From: an uncultured Pelagibacteraceae bacterium
GTDB taxonomy: Bacteria; Pseudomonadota; Alphaproteobacteria; Pelagibacterales; Pelagibacteraceae
DNA length: 49,468 nucleotides
Assembly (NCBI GenBank): GCA_902555435.1
Contig: CACDRL010000006.1
Coordinates: forward strand, 42,501-91,968
Direction of reading: 5' to 3'
Under the pieces are notes generated by a model. The model was given only the letters and a program-made list of their open reading frames with translations, was not told the DNA's origin and ran no database searches. This document shows positions 1 through 10,178 of the stretch, piece after piece (the stretch's first letter is position 1; each line of letters starts with the position of its first letter). The position numbers were made by a program, and so were the translations under genes.

Positions 1-1242
<1,242 letters not shown>

Positions 1243-1252
1243 AAAAACGGCG

Positions 1253-1307
1253 CACACTAGCTTCCATATAAATTCTAAGAATAAAATTTATATGTGATTG
1301 AAGTGTG
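1253..1307 (-). other. 16S leader hairpin
   Basis: A long imperfect hairpin lies just upstream of the 16S 5' end on the transcribed (minus) strand. The inner stem is a perfect 10-bp inverted repeat, CATATAAATT (1265-1274) with AATTTATATG (1285-1294). It is continued by a second 6-bp pairing, CACACT (1253-1258) with AGTGTG (1302-1307), across an internal loop. Pre-16S leaders normally pair with the trailer beyond the 3' end to form an RNase III substrate. This local hairpin could be part of that processing region, but the trailer is outside the window. Confidence 0.5.
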
Positions 1308-1366
1308 TACGACAAATTTTTGGTAACCTTAACCGTCCACACTTCTCTTCTTAAATTTTAACTTTT

Positions 1367-1396
1367 AAAATAGCTAATTGAGCTAAAAGGCTCAAT
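1367..1396 (-). promoter_or_regulatory. candidate rRNA promoter with a dyad over the -35 box
   Basis: On the minus strand, TTGAGC (1390-1395) and TATTTT (1367-1372) are separated by 17 bp, a reasonable sigma70-type spacing, about 120 bp upstream of the 16S 5' end. The -35 half lies in a perfect inverted repeat, ATTGAGC (1377-1383) with GCTCAAT (1390-1396), which could be an operator or a hairpin. The assignment rests on motif match only, and other AT-rich hexamers nearby could serve. Confidence 0.35.
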
Positions 1397-1409
1397 AATC
1401 CTCATTAAT

Positions 1410-1427
1410 TTATTGTCTTAACAATAA
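1410..1427. repeat. 7-bp perfect inverted repeat upstream of rRNA operon
   Basis: TTATTGT (1410-1416) and ACAATAA (1421-1427) form a perfect dyad with a 4-nt centre. It sits 13 bp beyond the dyad that overlaps the candidate rRNA -35 box. The position suggests a protein-binding site or a hairpin. In AT-rich DNA a 7-bp dyad can also arise by chance. Confidence 0.4.
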
Positions 1428-1577
1428 TTTTATTGAGAAAGTTCAGTGCTTATAGGCTAAAAATAAAGGAAATCAAGCATTTAAGAATAAATTTTTAAAT
1501 AAAAACAACCCATTTTAGGGGCTTTTTTTGATTTTTAACACAGTCTAAACTAATAATTGAACTCTCTTAAAAATAAA

Positions 1578-2870
1578 ATGTTTAAAAATCAAATAGTTAA
1601 AATTAAAAAAAATTTAGAAATTTTTAGCTTAGTTTTATTAATTCTACTTACCGCAATTTCTACAAATTATTTAAATTCAACAAAAAAAGAAAACTTAAAA
1701 GTTTATGATAATTTTATAGATAACATTTATTTTAAAAAGACACTAACACACATAGTTAAAAACCTTGAACCAAAATACAAAAAAATAAAACATAAAATAA
1801 AAGCTGGTGAAACATTTGATAAAATTTTAGAGGATTACCTCATAGAAAAAAAAGAAATAAATAAAGTTAAAAATGCTTTAAAAAAAAAAGTTAACCTAAA
1901 TAAATTAAATACTAAACAGATTATTGAATTTAGTTTGGATAAAACAAATAATCAAATCAATGAATTCACTTTTCAAATATCAAATAAACAAAAAATATTT
2001 TTAATAAGAGATAATTTAAATGACAGTTTTAATGATAAAATTATATCCATTAAATTAAATAAAAAAATTGTTTACAAAGAAAACTCAATTATACAAAGTC
2101 TGTATAAAGCTGCAATAGATGAGCAAATACCTGCAAATATAATAATTGAATTTGCTAGAATATATGGATTTCAAGTAGACTTTCAGAGAGATATAAGAAA
2201 ACAAGATAAGTTTCAAATAATGTATGAAATTTTTCTTAATGATAAAAATAAAATTATTGAAACAGGAGAAATACTTTTTGCCAATTTAAAATTAAGTGGA
2301 CAAGATAATGGACTATATTATTTTGATAAAGAAGGAAGTGAAGGACATTATGATATAAATGGTAAGAGTGTTAAAAAGGCTTTAATGAAAACTCCAATCA
2401 ATGGAGCAAGACTTTCATCATCTTATGGTATGAGAAAACATCCTATAGATGGATACAATAAAATGCATAGAGGTACAGATTTTGCTGCACCTACTGGTAC
2501 ACCAATAATGGCATCTGGTGATGGTGTTGTTAAAAAAGCTGGATGGTGTGGAGGAGGAGGAAATTGTGTTAAAATTAGACATAACTCAACTTATCAAACA
2601 GTATATGCTCACATGTCAAAATTTGCTCGCGGCATTAAAGCAGGCGTAAGAGTAAAACAGGGTCAAACAATAGGTTATGTTGGCTCTACAGGTAAATCTA
2701 CTGGACCTCATCTGCATTACGAAGTGATCGTAAATGGAAAAAAAGTTAATTCTCAAAAACTAAAGCTTCCTTCGGGTAAGATATTAAAAGGTAATGAAAG
2801 GAAGTTGTTTGAAACAAAAAAAATTAAATTAGATGTTCTTAAATCTGAAAAGATAATAGGTTTAAATTAA
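1578..2870 (+). CDS. M23 family (LytM-type) metallopeptidase, membrane-anchored
   Basis: A murein DD-endopeptidase-like protein of 430 residues. After an N-terminal hydrophobic segment (about residues 15-30, probable signal anchor) comes a LysM/OapA-like stretch (KAGETFDKIL). The C-terminal third is a complete M23 domain with the zinc ligands HxxxD (H297, D301) and the HLH motif (378-380), plus the family signature GSTGKSTGPHLHYE. Family members cut peptidoglycan cross-links in the periplasm during growth or division. I chose ATG 1578. An in-frame TTG at 1557 would add seven residues, and neither has a clear Shine-Dalgarno. It ends convergently with the DUF4167 gene, sharing 4 bp. Confidence 0.9.
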   Translation: MFKNQIVKIKKNLEIFSLVLLILLTAISTNYLNSTKKENLKVYDNFIDNIYFKKTLTHIVKNLEPKYKKIKHKIKAGETFDKILEDYLIEKKEINKVKNALKKKVNLNKLNTKQIIEFSLDKTNNQINEFTFQISNKQKIFLIRDNLNDSFNDKIISIKLNKKIVYKENSIIQSLYKAAIDEQIPANIIIEFARIYGFQVDFQRDIRKQDKFQIMYEIFLNDKNKIIETGEILFANLKLSGQDNGLYYFDKEGSEGHYDINGKSVKKALMKTPINGARLSSSYGMRKHPIDGYNKMHRGTDFAAPTGTPIMASGDGVVKKAGWCGGGGNCVKIRHNSTYQTVYAHMSKFARGIKAGVRVKQGQTIGYVGSTGKSTGPHLHYEVIVNGKKVNSQKLKLPSGKILKGNERKLFETKKIKLDVLKSEKIIGLN

Positions 2871-3307
2871 TTAACCTCTGCTACCGCTTCAGTGTTAGGA
2901 TCTAAATTAGAATTATCTTTTAAATTTTTTTCAGAAATATCATTATTTTCTGACAGCTGATTATTTTTTGATCCATTTTCTACAGATTTCTCCTCTAAAT
3001 TTCTCTCTCTTTTATAGCTCTCTCTTTCATTAAGTATTCTTGTAAAATGATCTGCGTGCTGGAGGTAATTTTCCGAAAGAATTTTGTCACCATTTGATAA
3101 AGCCTCTCTAGCTAAATCATTATATTTTTCAATTAATTTTGGCGCATTATGGTTATTTCTACCTGGAGATTTCCTTTTAAAATTATCGCCATTAGAAAAA
3201 TTTGTACCAAATTTCTGCCTATCGCTATTGGATTTAAAATTTCTGTCGTTTCTTCTGAAATTATTTCTTCTATTGTTGTTATTAGTATTATTCCTAAATG
3301 TTACCAT
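2867..3307 (-). CDS. DUF4167 domain protein
   Basis: A 146-residue protein with two parts. Residues 1-55 are a low-complexity Asn/Arg-rich segment that looks disordered and may bind RNA. Residues 55-95 carry the conserved DUF4167 core (KLIEKYNDLAREALSNGD, then ENYLQHADHFTRIL). The C-terminal tail is acidic and polar. Function is not established. In alphaproteobacteria this family typically follows prfA-prmC, as here (11 bp after prmC), so co-expression with translation-termination genes is likely. No enzymatic motif is visible. Confidence 0.88.
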   Translation of the reverse strand: MVTFRNNTNNNNRRNNFRRNDRNFKSNSDRQKFGTNFSNGDNFKRKSPGRNNHNAPKLIEKYNDLAREALSNGDKILSENYLQHADHFTRILNERESYKRERNLEEKSVENGSKNNQLSENNDISEKNLKDNSNLDPNTEAVAEVN

Positions 3308-3318
3308 GATTTAAATAA

Positions 3319-4161
3319 TTATATTTTTGTGCAAACTATACATCGATCATTATAAGCAAGATCTTTTAGAGCACTATTTATATAAAAACCCTCTTTATTT
3401 AATAATTTAATTACTTTATTTTTTTGATCAAAACCAATCTCTAAAATAAATTTACCATTTTTTTTAATCAGCTCAGATGACTTCTTAATAACTTTTCTGA
3501 TTTCTGATAAACCATCTAATCCACCGTCTAACGCTATTTTTGGTTCAAACTTAGCAACCCCTTTATCCAAATATTTTAAAATATGTGTTTTAATATAAGG
3601 AGGATTAGAAATAATCAAATCATATTTGCCCAAATTAAATTTGTCAACATTAGATTTATATAATTTTAACCTAGAACAAACCTTTAAATTACTTGCATTC
3701 ATATTTGCTATTTTTAAACAATTTTTACTTATATCTATTCCTGTCCCATAAAAATCTTTTCTCTCACTCAATATAGATAACAGTATACATCCAGATCCTA
3801 TACCAATGTCTAAAATACTAAGTTTATTTTTGTTTTTTGTTAAATTTAAAATATTTTCAACAATTAACTCAGTATCAGGCCGAGGTATTAATGTATCTTC
3901 TGTTACAAAAAATTCTGAATTCCAAAATAACTTTTTATTAGTTAAATGCGATACTGGCTTACCTTTAGACCTTTCCTTAATAAGTTTTTGAAACAAATTT
4001 AATTTTTTATCTTCTATTTTATTTTGTGCATTTAATAATAAATACTTTTTATCTTTATTAATTACTTTTGACATTAAAATTTCTGAATCTAAATAAGGAT
4101 TTAAAAAAAATTTATTTTTTAAAATTTGAGCACCTTGATTTATTGCTGATTGAATATTCAT
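3319..4161 (-). CDS. prmC: peptide chain release factor N5-glutamine methyltransferase
   Basis: An SAM-dependent methyltransferase of 280 residues that modifies the glutamine of the GGQ motif in release factors. It has the N-terminal helical domain, the motif SHLTNKKLFW typical of HemK/PrmC, the SAM-binding motif LDIGIGSGC (117-125) and the catalytic NPPY (186-189). It starts immediately after the prfA stop codon, so the modifying enzyme and its substrate RF1 are encoded back to back. Length is normal for the family. Confidence 0.95.
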   Translation of the reverse strand: MNIQSAINQGAQILKNKFFLNPYLDSEILMSKVINKDKKYLLLNAQNKIEDKKLNLFQKLIKERSKGKPVSHLTNKKLFWNSEFFVTEDTLIPRPDTELIVENILNLTKNKNKLSILDIGIGSGCILLSILSERKDFYGTGIDISKNCLKIANMNASNLKVCSRLKLYKSNVDKFNLGKYDLIISNPPYIKTHILKYLDKGVAKFEPKIALDGGLDGLSEIRKVIKKSSELIKKNGKFILEIGFDQKNKVIKLLNKEGFYINSALKDLAYNDRCIVCTKI

Positions 4162-5235
4162 TTATTTTAAATTGCTTAAACTTTCTTCTTGTGCTTGTAA
4201 TGTAAGTGACTCGATCATTTCATCAAAAGCTTCGCCTTCAAGAAATTCCTCTAATTTATGTAACGTTAAATTTATTCTATGATCTGTAACTCTTCCTTGT
4301 GGGAAATTATAAGTTCTAATTCTCTCCGATCGATCTCCTGTACCAATTTTAGTTTTTCTATCTTGTGATCTTTCTTGATCAATTCTTGATCTTTCTAGCT
4401 CATATAATCTTGCTCTTAAAATTTTCATTCCTTTTGCTTTATTTTTATGTTGTGATTTTTCATCTTGCTGAGAAACTGATAAACCAGTGGGTATATGAGT
4501 TATTCTTACAGCACTATCTGTTGTATTAACTGATTGTCCACCTGGACCGCCAGCTCTAAAAACATCTATTCTTAGATCAGACTCATTTATTTTTAAATCT
4601 ACTTCTTCAGCCTCAGGTAATACAGCAACAGTAGCTGCAGATGTATGTACTCTTCCTTGTGTTTCGGTATCTGGGACTCTTTGAACTCTATGAACGCCAC
4701 TTTCATATTTTAATGTTGAATATATATTTGTACCTTTAATAGATGCTATTACCTCTTTTAAACCTCCAGCATCACTTCTTGAAATAGAAATCAATTCTAA
4801 TGACCATTTTTTTTTATTGCTTACTTTTTCATACATTTTGAAAAGATCTGAAGCAAATAGACTTGCCTCTAAACCTCCAGTCCCAGCTCTTATTTCAATT
4901 ATTGCATTTTTTTTATCAGCTTCATCTTTTGGTAATAAAAATAATTTTAATTTTTTTTCATTAATCTCATGTTGAGATTTTAAATCACCTAGTTCCAACT
5001 CAGCCATATTTTTTAATTCTTTATCTGAGGTATTATCATCTAATATTTTCTCTAATTCCTGTTTTTCATTTTCAAATGATAAATATTTTTTCGCATTTAA
5101 AATAATTTCATTAACATCAGAATATTCTTTTGACTTTTCAGCAAATAATTTATTATCTAAATTCCCTGAAGATAGATCTTTCTCTAACGTAGAATGTTTT
5201 ATAATTAATTCTTCAATAGTTTTTGTTGGTATCAT
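4162..5235 (-). CDS. prfA: peptide chain release factor 1
   Basis: RF1 recognises UAA and UAG and triggers peptide release. The 357-residue protein shows the codon-recognition tripeptide region [11 protein letters not shown] (PDT at 188-190, the PxT class of RF1 rather than the SPF of RF2) and the catalytic GGQ at 232-234 inside [15 protein letters not shown]. The PDT variant is, as far as I recall, common in alphaproteobacteria, so I do not treat it as odd. The gene lies between ispG (2 bp gap) and prmC (0 bp gap) in one minus-strand run. Confidence 0.97.
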   Translation of the reverse strand: MIPTKTIEELIIKHSTLEKDLSSGNLDNKLFAEKSKEYSDVNEIILNAKKYLSFENEKQELEKILDDNTSDKELKNMAELELGDLKSQHEINEKKLKLFLLPKDEADKKNAIIEIRAGTGGLEASLFASDLFKMYEKVSNKKKWSLELISISRSDAGGLKEVIASIKGTNIYSTLKYESGVHRVQRVPDTETQGRVHTSAATVAVLPEAEEVDLKINESDLRIDVFRAGGPGGQSVNTTDSAVRITHIPTGLSVSQQDEKSQHKNKAKGMKILRARLYELERSRIDQERSQDRKTKIGTGDRSERIRTYNFPQGRVTDHRINLTLHKLEEFLEGEAFDEMIESLTLQAQEESLSNLK

Positions 5236-5237
5236 TT

Positions 5238-6332
5238 TTAATTTTCTAATTCAGAGGCTTTTTTTTCAACTTCTGCTACAACTTTATTAACTATATCGTT
5301 AGTTAATACTTTTTCACTTTGTACCCCAGATAGATAAAGCATATTATTACCTTTTCCACCTCCAGTTATTCCAATATCAGTTAAAGCAGCTTCGCCAGGA
5401 CCATTCACAACGCAGCCAATTATAGATAGAGTAATTGGGGTTTTTATGTGAGATAATTTTTCTTCCAAAATTTTAACTGTATCAATCACTTGAAATGCTT
5501 GTCTTGCACAAGATGGACATGAAATTATTTTAACTCCTCTATTTCGTAATCCTAAAGATTTAAGTATTTCATTTCCAATCTTAACTTCTTTTACAGGATC
5601 ATCTGACAAAGAAACTCTTAATGTGTCACCTATTCCGTCTAATAGCAATGAACCTAGTCCTATTGAAGACTTAACACTTCCTGATACAAAACTTCCAGCC
5701 TCAGTTATTCCAAGATGAAGTGGATAATCAGTAGCATCCGAAAGCTGTCTATAAGCTGCAATCGACAAAAAAACATCAGAAGACTTTACGCTTATCTTGA
5801 AATTAAAAAAATCTTGATCCTCTAATATTTTAATATTTCTTTTTGCGCTCTCTACTAATGCCTCAGGGCATGGCTCTTTGTACTTTTCTAGAATATCTTT
5901 TTCTAGTGAACCTGCATTAACTCCTATTCGAATTGAACAATCATTATTTTTTGCTGCACTTAAGACTTCATGGATTTTATTTTTATCACCAATATTTCCA
6001 GGATTTATTCTTAAACATTTCGCTCCATTTTCTGCAGCCTCTATAGCTCTTTTATAATGAAAATGAATGTCTGCAATTAAAGGTATTTGAACATTTTTTG
6101 TAATTTCCTTTAAGGCTTTTGAGGAATTTTCATCTGGACAGGAAACTCTAACCAGGTCGGCACCCTCTTCATGAATTTTATTTATTTGTTCAATAGTAGC
6201 TGAAATATCCGTAGTTAAAGTATTAGTCATTGATTGAACTGATATTGGATTGTCACCACCAACTTTAACACTACCAACGTTAATTACTTTAGTTTTTTTT
6301 CTTTTTATATTTCTAAATGGTCTTACATTCAT
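5238..6332 (-). CDS. ispG: 4-hydroxy-3-methylbut-2-en-1-yl diphosphate synthase
   Basis: IspG (GcpE) converts MEcPP to HMBPP in the non-mevalonate isoprenoid pathway, using a [4Fe-4S] cluster. The 364-residue protein has the TIM-barrel N-terminal part ([13 protein letters not shown], then VRVSCPDE) and the three cluster cysteines C272 and C275 (SCPSC) and C307 ([10 protein letters not shown]). Length fits the short bacterial form. It is part of the lysC-ispG-prfA-prmC run with 2-4 bp gaps, which implies co-transcription. Confidence 0.96.
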   Translation of the reverse strand: MNVRPFRNIKRKKTKVINVGSVKVGGDNPISVQSMTNTLTTDISATIEQINKIHEEGADLVRVSCPDENSSKALKEITKNVQIPLIADIHFHYKRAIEAAENGAKCLRINPGNIGDKNKIHEVLSAAKNNDCSIRIGVNAGSLEKDILEKYKEPCPEALVESAKRNIKILEDQDFFNFKISVKSSDVFLSIAAYRQLSDATDYPLHLGITEAGSFVSGSVKSSIGLGSLLLDGIGDTLRVSLSDDPVKEVKIGNEILKSLGLRNRGVKIISCPSCARQAFQVIDTVKILEEKLSHIKTPITLSIIGCVVNGPGEAALTDIGITGGGKGNNMLYLSGVQSEKVLTNDIVNKVVAEVEKKASELEN

Positions 6333-6336
6333 AAGT

Positions 6337-7548
6337 TTAACCTAGTTTAAATTCTTTATGAAGAGCAGCTATTGCTTTTTTTACATTTTTCGATGAAACT
6401 AATACTGAAATTTTTATTTCAGATGTTGATATAACTAAAATATTAATTTTTTGTGAAGCTAAAGCTTGAAACATCCTGTAAGTAATTCCAGGCGTAGTAA
6501 TCATCCCAACTCCAATTATGGAAACTTTTGAAAGATTTTTATCAAAAGAGAGTTTTTTATAAGATATCGATTTATTTTGCTTAATTAATTTTTCAGTTTT
6601 TTTCAGATCTTCAGATTTAATTGTAAAAGTTAAGTCGGTATCTTTTCCATTTTGAGAAATATTTTGTACAACCATATCAACGTTAATTAAATTTTTTGAT
6701 AGAGGTCTAAAAACTGATGCAGCAACACCTGGCCTATCTTTAACTCCTACGATTGTGATCTTGGCATCATTTTTAGTTGAAGATATCCCTGTAATTATTT
6801 GATCACTAAACGCTTTTTTAGAGCCTGTGATTAATGTACCTGGTTTATTAACAAATGAAGACTTAACTTTAATATCAATGTTATTTAACTTTGCATCTTG
6901 AACCGATGTTGGTTGCATCACTTTTGATCCTAAAGATGCCATTTCTAACATTTCATCGTAAAATATTTTTTTAATTTTCTTTGCTTTTTTATGTTGTCTT
7001 GGATCAGTTGTATAAACACCATCAACATCTGTATAAATAATACATTCATCAGCTTTAATAAATTTTGCTAACATTATAGCAGTAGCATCAGAACCACTTC
7101 TTCCTATTGTGGTTATTCTATTTTCATCATTAATTCCCTGAAAACCTGTAATAATTGGTATCCCACCTTCTTTCACATAATTATTTAATTCTTTTGTAAT
7201 TATCTTGTTTATTCTAGCACCAGAATAAGGTCCATCAGTAATTATTGGTAATTGCCAAGAAACCCATGACCTTGACTTAAAACCATCATGACTAAGTCTA
7301 CCAGCAATCAATGCACATGAGACTTGTTCTCCAGTAGAGACAAGTGCATCATATTCAGATCTACTAAAATTATTGCTAATTTGCCTCGATTTTTTTACAA
7401 GCTCATTGGTCACTCCACTCATTGCAGATGAAATCACCAAAACTCTATTTTTTTTCTTTTTATAAGCAGCTATAATTTTGCATACTTTTTTTATTCTATC
7501 GATACTACCAACAGAAGTTCCGCCAAATTTTATTACAACAGTTTTCAT
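6337..7548 (-). CDS. lysC: aspartate kinase
   Basis: Phosphorylates aspartate, the first step to Lys, Thr, Met and diaminopimelate. The 403-residue protein opens with the kinase signature [11 protein letters not shown], has the [14 protein letters not shown] segment, and ends in two ACT domains (around [11 protein letters not shown] and VSIIGVGM), so it should be feedback-regulated by pathway amino acids. It is the monofunctional alpha-subunit type. It is first in the minus-strand lysC-ispG-prfA-prmC run and divergent from ubiG, with about 75 bp between them that must hold both promoters. Confidence 0.95.
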   Translation of the reverse strand: MKTVVIKFGGTSVGSIDRIKKVCKIIAAYKKKKNRVLVISSAMSGVTNELVKKSRQISNNFSRSEYDALVSTGEQVSCALIAGRLSHDGFKSRSWVSWQLPIITDGPYSGARINKIITKELNNYVKEGGIPIITGFQGINDENRITTIGRSGSDATAIMLAKFIKADECIIYTDVDGVYTTDPRQHKKAKKIKKIFYDEMLEMASLGSKVMQPTSVQDAKLNNIDIKVKSSFVNKPGTLITGSKKAFSDQIITGISSTKNDAKITIVGVKDRPGVAASVFRPLSKNLINVDMVVQNISQNGKDTDLTFTIKSEDLKKTEKLIKQNKSISYKKLSFDKNLSKVSIIGVGMITTPGITYRMFQALASQKINILVISTSEIKISVLVSSKNVKKAIAALHKEFKLG

Positions 7549-7624
7549 GATCAGTTGAATTAATATTATTTAGTTATAAATTGATAAAGTACATCTTAAT
7601 TGTTATGTCAACTAATTATATATT

Positions 7625-8347
7625 ATGAACAGTATTAATAAAAAAGAAATAGAAAAATTTTCAAATATGGCGGCCGAATGGTGGGATCCAGAAGGAAAAT
7701 TTAAACCTCTTCATAAATTTAATCCAATAAGAATAAAATATATAAAAGAAAATATAATTAAGGAATTTCAACTTAAAAATAAAAAAAATCCTCTTTATGG
7801 TATAGATGTCCTTGATATTGGATGTGGAGGTGGACTGCTATCTGAGCCCATGTGTAGATTAGGAGCTAATGTTACAGCAATAGATGCTTCAAATAAAAAT
7901 ATTAACATAGCAAGCTTACATGCAAAAAAAAATAATCTTAAAATAAACTATATATGTTCATCGCCTGAAAAACTAAAAACAACAAAAAAATTTGATGTAA
8001 TTTTGAACATGGAGATCGTTGAACATGTTGAGGATGTTGATTTTTTTTTAAAATCATGTGCTAATCTTTTAAAAAAAAATGGATTAATGTTTGTTGCAAC
8101 TATAAATAAAACCTTAAAATCTTATATATTTGCAATTGTTGGTGCAGAATATGTTTTGAGATGGCTTCCTATTGGCACACATGAATGGGAAAAATTTGTT
8201 AAGCCTGAAGAATTAAAAAGTATACTAATCAAAAACAAGCTTAAACTAAAAAAAATGGATGGAATGAATTTTAACATTCTGAAAGATGAATGGAATGTTA
8301 CTAAAGACTTATCGGTAAATTATATTGCTGAATTTAAGAAAATCTAA
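7625..8347 (+). CDS. ubiG: ubiquinone biosynthesis O-methyltransferase
   Basis: UbiG performs both O-methylations of ubiquinone synthesis. The 240-residue protein starts with the UbiG-specific FSNMAAEWWDPEGKFKPLH segment, has the SAM motif DIGCGGG at 64-70 (followed by LLSEP), and later NMEIVEHV and FVATINKTLKSY, all typical of UbiG rather than of other methyltransferases. It stands alone on the plus strand and overlaps the convergent DUF1178 gene by 4 bp. Confidence 0.95.
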   Translation: MNSINKKEIEKFSNMAAEWWDPEGKFKPLHKFNPIRIKYIKENIIKEFQLKNKKNPLYGIDVLDIGCGGGLLSEPMCRLGANVTAIDASNKNINIASLHAKKNNLKINYICSSPEKLKTTKKFDVILNMEIVEHVEDVDFFLKSCANLLKKNGLMFVATINKTLKSYIFAIVGAEYVLRWLPIGTHEWEKFVKPEELKSILIKNKLKLKKMDGMNFNILKDEWNVTKDLSVNYIAEFKKI

Positions 8348-8772
8348 TTTTCTTTTTCATCAACCCAAGGAATTAGTTGTGTATCTATGCCCTCTTCTTT
8401 GAGCTCTTTAACATCTTTTTGAGAGGCATTACCATATATTCCTTTCGAAGATTTCTTAGTATTGTAGTGAATAGATCTAGCTTCGTATGCAAAATTATCC
8501 CCAACGTACTTAAAATTATCTTTTATAAACTTTTGGTAATTTTTAATTGTTTTCTTAATTTTTTTGTACTTCTGAGTATCAAATTTTTCTTCATTTTTAG
8601 CTTTTCTACTTATCAGCTGAGGAGCCATTAATGTTTTTTCAACTTTTTCAGAATTACAATTGTGACAGATTAAAAGTTTTTTCTTTTTTAATTTTTCATA
8701 TTCTGATGAAGTAGAGAACCAACTATCAAACTTCAATTCACAGTCGTTACACAAAAGTTTGTATTTTATCAT
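8344..8772 (-). CDS. DUF1178 family protein
   Basis: A 142-residue protein with two CxxC pairs (CNDC near residue 8 and CHNC near 36) forming a likely zinc ribbon. The core pattern MIKYKLLCNDC, then FDSWF, then CHNCNSEKVEKTLMAPQ is typical of DUF1178. The C-terminal half has the conserved YVGDNFAYEARSIHY and GIYGNAS segments. It belongs to the group of small regulatory-looking zinc-ribbon proteins. Its function is unknown and no DNA-binding motif is evident. Confidence 0.87.
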   Translation of the reverse strand: MIKYKLLCNDCELKFDSWFSTSSEYEKLKKKKLLICHNCNSEKVEKTLMAPQLISRKAKNEEKFDTQKYKKIKKTIKNYQKFIKDNFKYVGDNFAYEARSIHYNTKKSSKGIYGNASQKDVKELKEEGIDTQLIPWVDEKEN

Positions 8773-8811
8773 GGTATAGAATTAGTTATCAAAATTTATA
8801 TTTCAATATGT

Positions 8812-10113
8812 TCAGCTTCTATAATCAGCATTAATCTCAATATAATTTTTTGTTAAATCTATAGTAAAAGCAGTAAAGCTTTTAGAACCAGTAAACAAAT
8901 CTACATTAATATCTATATTTTCACCTTTCATATATTGTGCAACTAATTTTTCATTGTAGTTCTTATGTAATTTTCCATCCTGAATTATTTGATTATTTCC
9001 AAATTTCAAACCTAATTTATTTAAATTTATTTTTGGTCCTGCTTTTCCTATTGCCATCACTATTCGTCCCCAGTTTGGATCTTCACCTGCAATAGCTGTT
9101 TTTACTAAAGCTGAATTTGCTATTGAGAAAGCAATTGTCTTTGCATCTTGTTCACTTTTGCTTTTATTAATATTTATAGTGACAAATTTTGATGCTCCTT
9201 CTCCATCAGAAACTACTCTCTTAGCTAAATTTAACAAAACATTATTTAATGCTTTGTCGAATTTTTTTAGTTTTATATCATTAATACTTTTTATATTTGA
9301 ATTGTTTGCTTTATTTGTTGCAAAAATACTAACCATATCATTTGTGCTAGTGTCTCCATCACACGAAATAGCATTAAATGTATTTGTAATATTTTTTTTT
9401 AATAATTTACTTAAAATATCATTCGATAAGTTGGCATCTGTAAATATATATGCCAAAGTGGTTCCCATATTTGGAAATATCATACCCGAACCTTTGGCTA
9501 CACCGTAAATTTTTACCTCTTTATCTCCAATTTTACATTGTTCCATCGCAAGTTTTGGTTTTGTATCAGTGGTCATTATTCCTAAGGCTGCTTTCATCCA
9601 AAGAAATTTGTTTTGTGTATAATTTATTTTTTTAATCAAGTTTGGAATTTGATCTATTATCTTTTCACATGGAAAGGTTTCACCTATTGTACCTGTGCAT
9701 CCAAAAATAATTTCCTTTGAAGTAATTTTCTTTGGATAATCTTCATCTTCAACTTGTTTTTTTGATAATTGCGCAGAAGTTAAATCAGCAATTTTTGCGA
9801 GACTTTCATAACCTTGTTTACCTGTGAAAGCATTTGCATTTCTAGTATTTACAATAAGAGAATAAATTTTTTTTGCTTTTTGACTTAGATTCCATTTAAT
9901 ATTTTCTGAAATAATTTTCGACTTAGTATAAACAGAGGCATGATTTGCACCATCTCTAAAGTAAAACATTACTAAATCATCTCTTTTAGTTTTATATAAA
10001 TCTGCACTTAAAGCTGAAATAGATAAGCCATCTATATGATCAAGGTCCTGGAAATCCATCATTCTGGTATTATTTGATTTTGAGGTTAAAAAATTTGTTA
10101 AATTAATACCCAT
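8812..10113 (-). CDS. argJ: bifunctional ornithine acetyltransferase / N-acetylglutamate synthase
   Basis: ArgJ transfers acetyl from N-acetylornithine to glutamate (cyclic arginine pathway) and, in bifunctional forms, also makes N-acetylglutamate from acetyl-CoA. The 433-residue precursor is cleaved by itself at a conserved threonine. Here the cleavage segment reads PNMGTTLAYIFTDA, so nucleophile T218 is kept while the usual Ala before it is Gly and the usual Met after it is Thr. KTAIAGEDPNWGRI and other family blocks are intact. It fits with argF and argD elsewhere in the window. It is divergent from secA. Confidence 0.94.
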   Translation of the reverse strand: MGINLTNFLTSKSNNTRMMDFQDLDHIDGLSISALSADLYKTKRDDLVMFYFRDGANHASVYTKSKIISENIKWNLSQKAKKIYSLIVNTRNANAFTGKQGYESLAKIADLTSAQLSKKQVEDEDYPKKITSKEIIFGCTGTIGETFPCEKIIDQIPNLIKKINYTQNKFLWMKAALGIMTTDTKPKLAMEQCKIGDKEVKIYGVAKGSGMIFPNMGTTLAYIFTDANLSNDILSKLLKKNITNTFNAISCDGDTSTNDMVSIFATNKANNSNIKSINDIKLKKFDKALNNVLLNLAKRVVSDGEGASKFVTININKSKSEQDAKTIAFSIANSALVKTAIAGEDPNWGRIVMAIGKAGPKINLNKLGLKFGNNQIIQDGKLHKNYNEKLVAQYMKGENIDINVDLFTGSKSFTAFTIDLTKNYIEINADYRS

Positions 10114-10178
10114 GATATTTAAAATAATTGTTTAATACATATATTAAACAATATATTTAAAGAATAAATCAAATAGTC

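Larger units (their letters stand above)
1243..1577. other. rRNA / peptidase divergent intergenic region
   Basis: This stretch of about 330 bp separates the minus-strand 16S gene from the plus-strand M23 peptidase. It holds the leader hairpin, the candidate rRNA promoter and two dyads listed separately. I see no convincing gene in it. Near 1509-1529 there is a short CCC/GGG pairing followed by seven Ts that resembles a weak terminator in the plus direction. Confidence 0.6.

Noticed and set aside
1503..1530. Terminator-like CCC/GGG pairing followed by seven Ts upstream of the M23 peptidase gene
   Set aside because: The stem is only 3 bp and no plus-strand gene lies upstream to terminate.
2867..3307. 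Asn/Arg-rich repeat in the DUF4167 protein as a possible prion-like or repeat system
   Set aside because: AT-rich codon usage inflates Asn, and a low-complexity N-terminus is usual in this family.
4660..4680. RF1 tripeptide PDT instead of E. coli PAT
   Set aside because: PxT variants, including PDT as I recall, are normal in alphaproteobacterial RF1.
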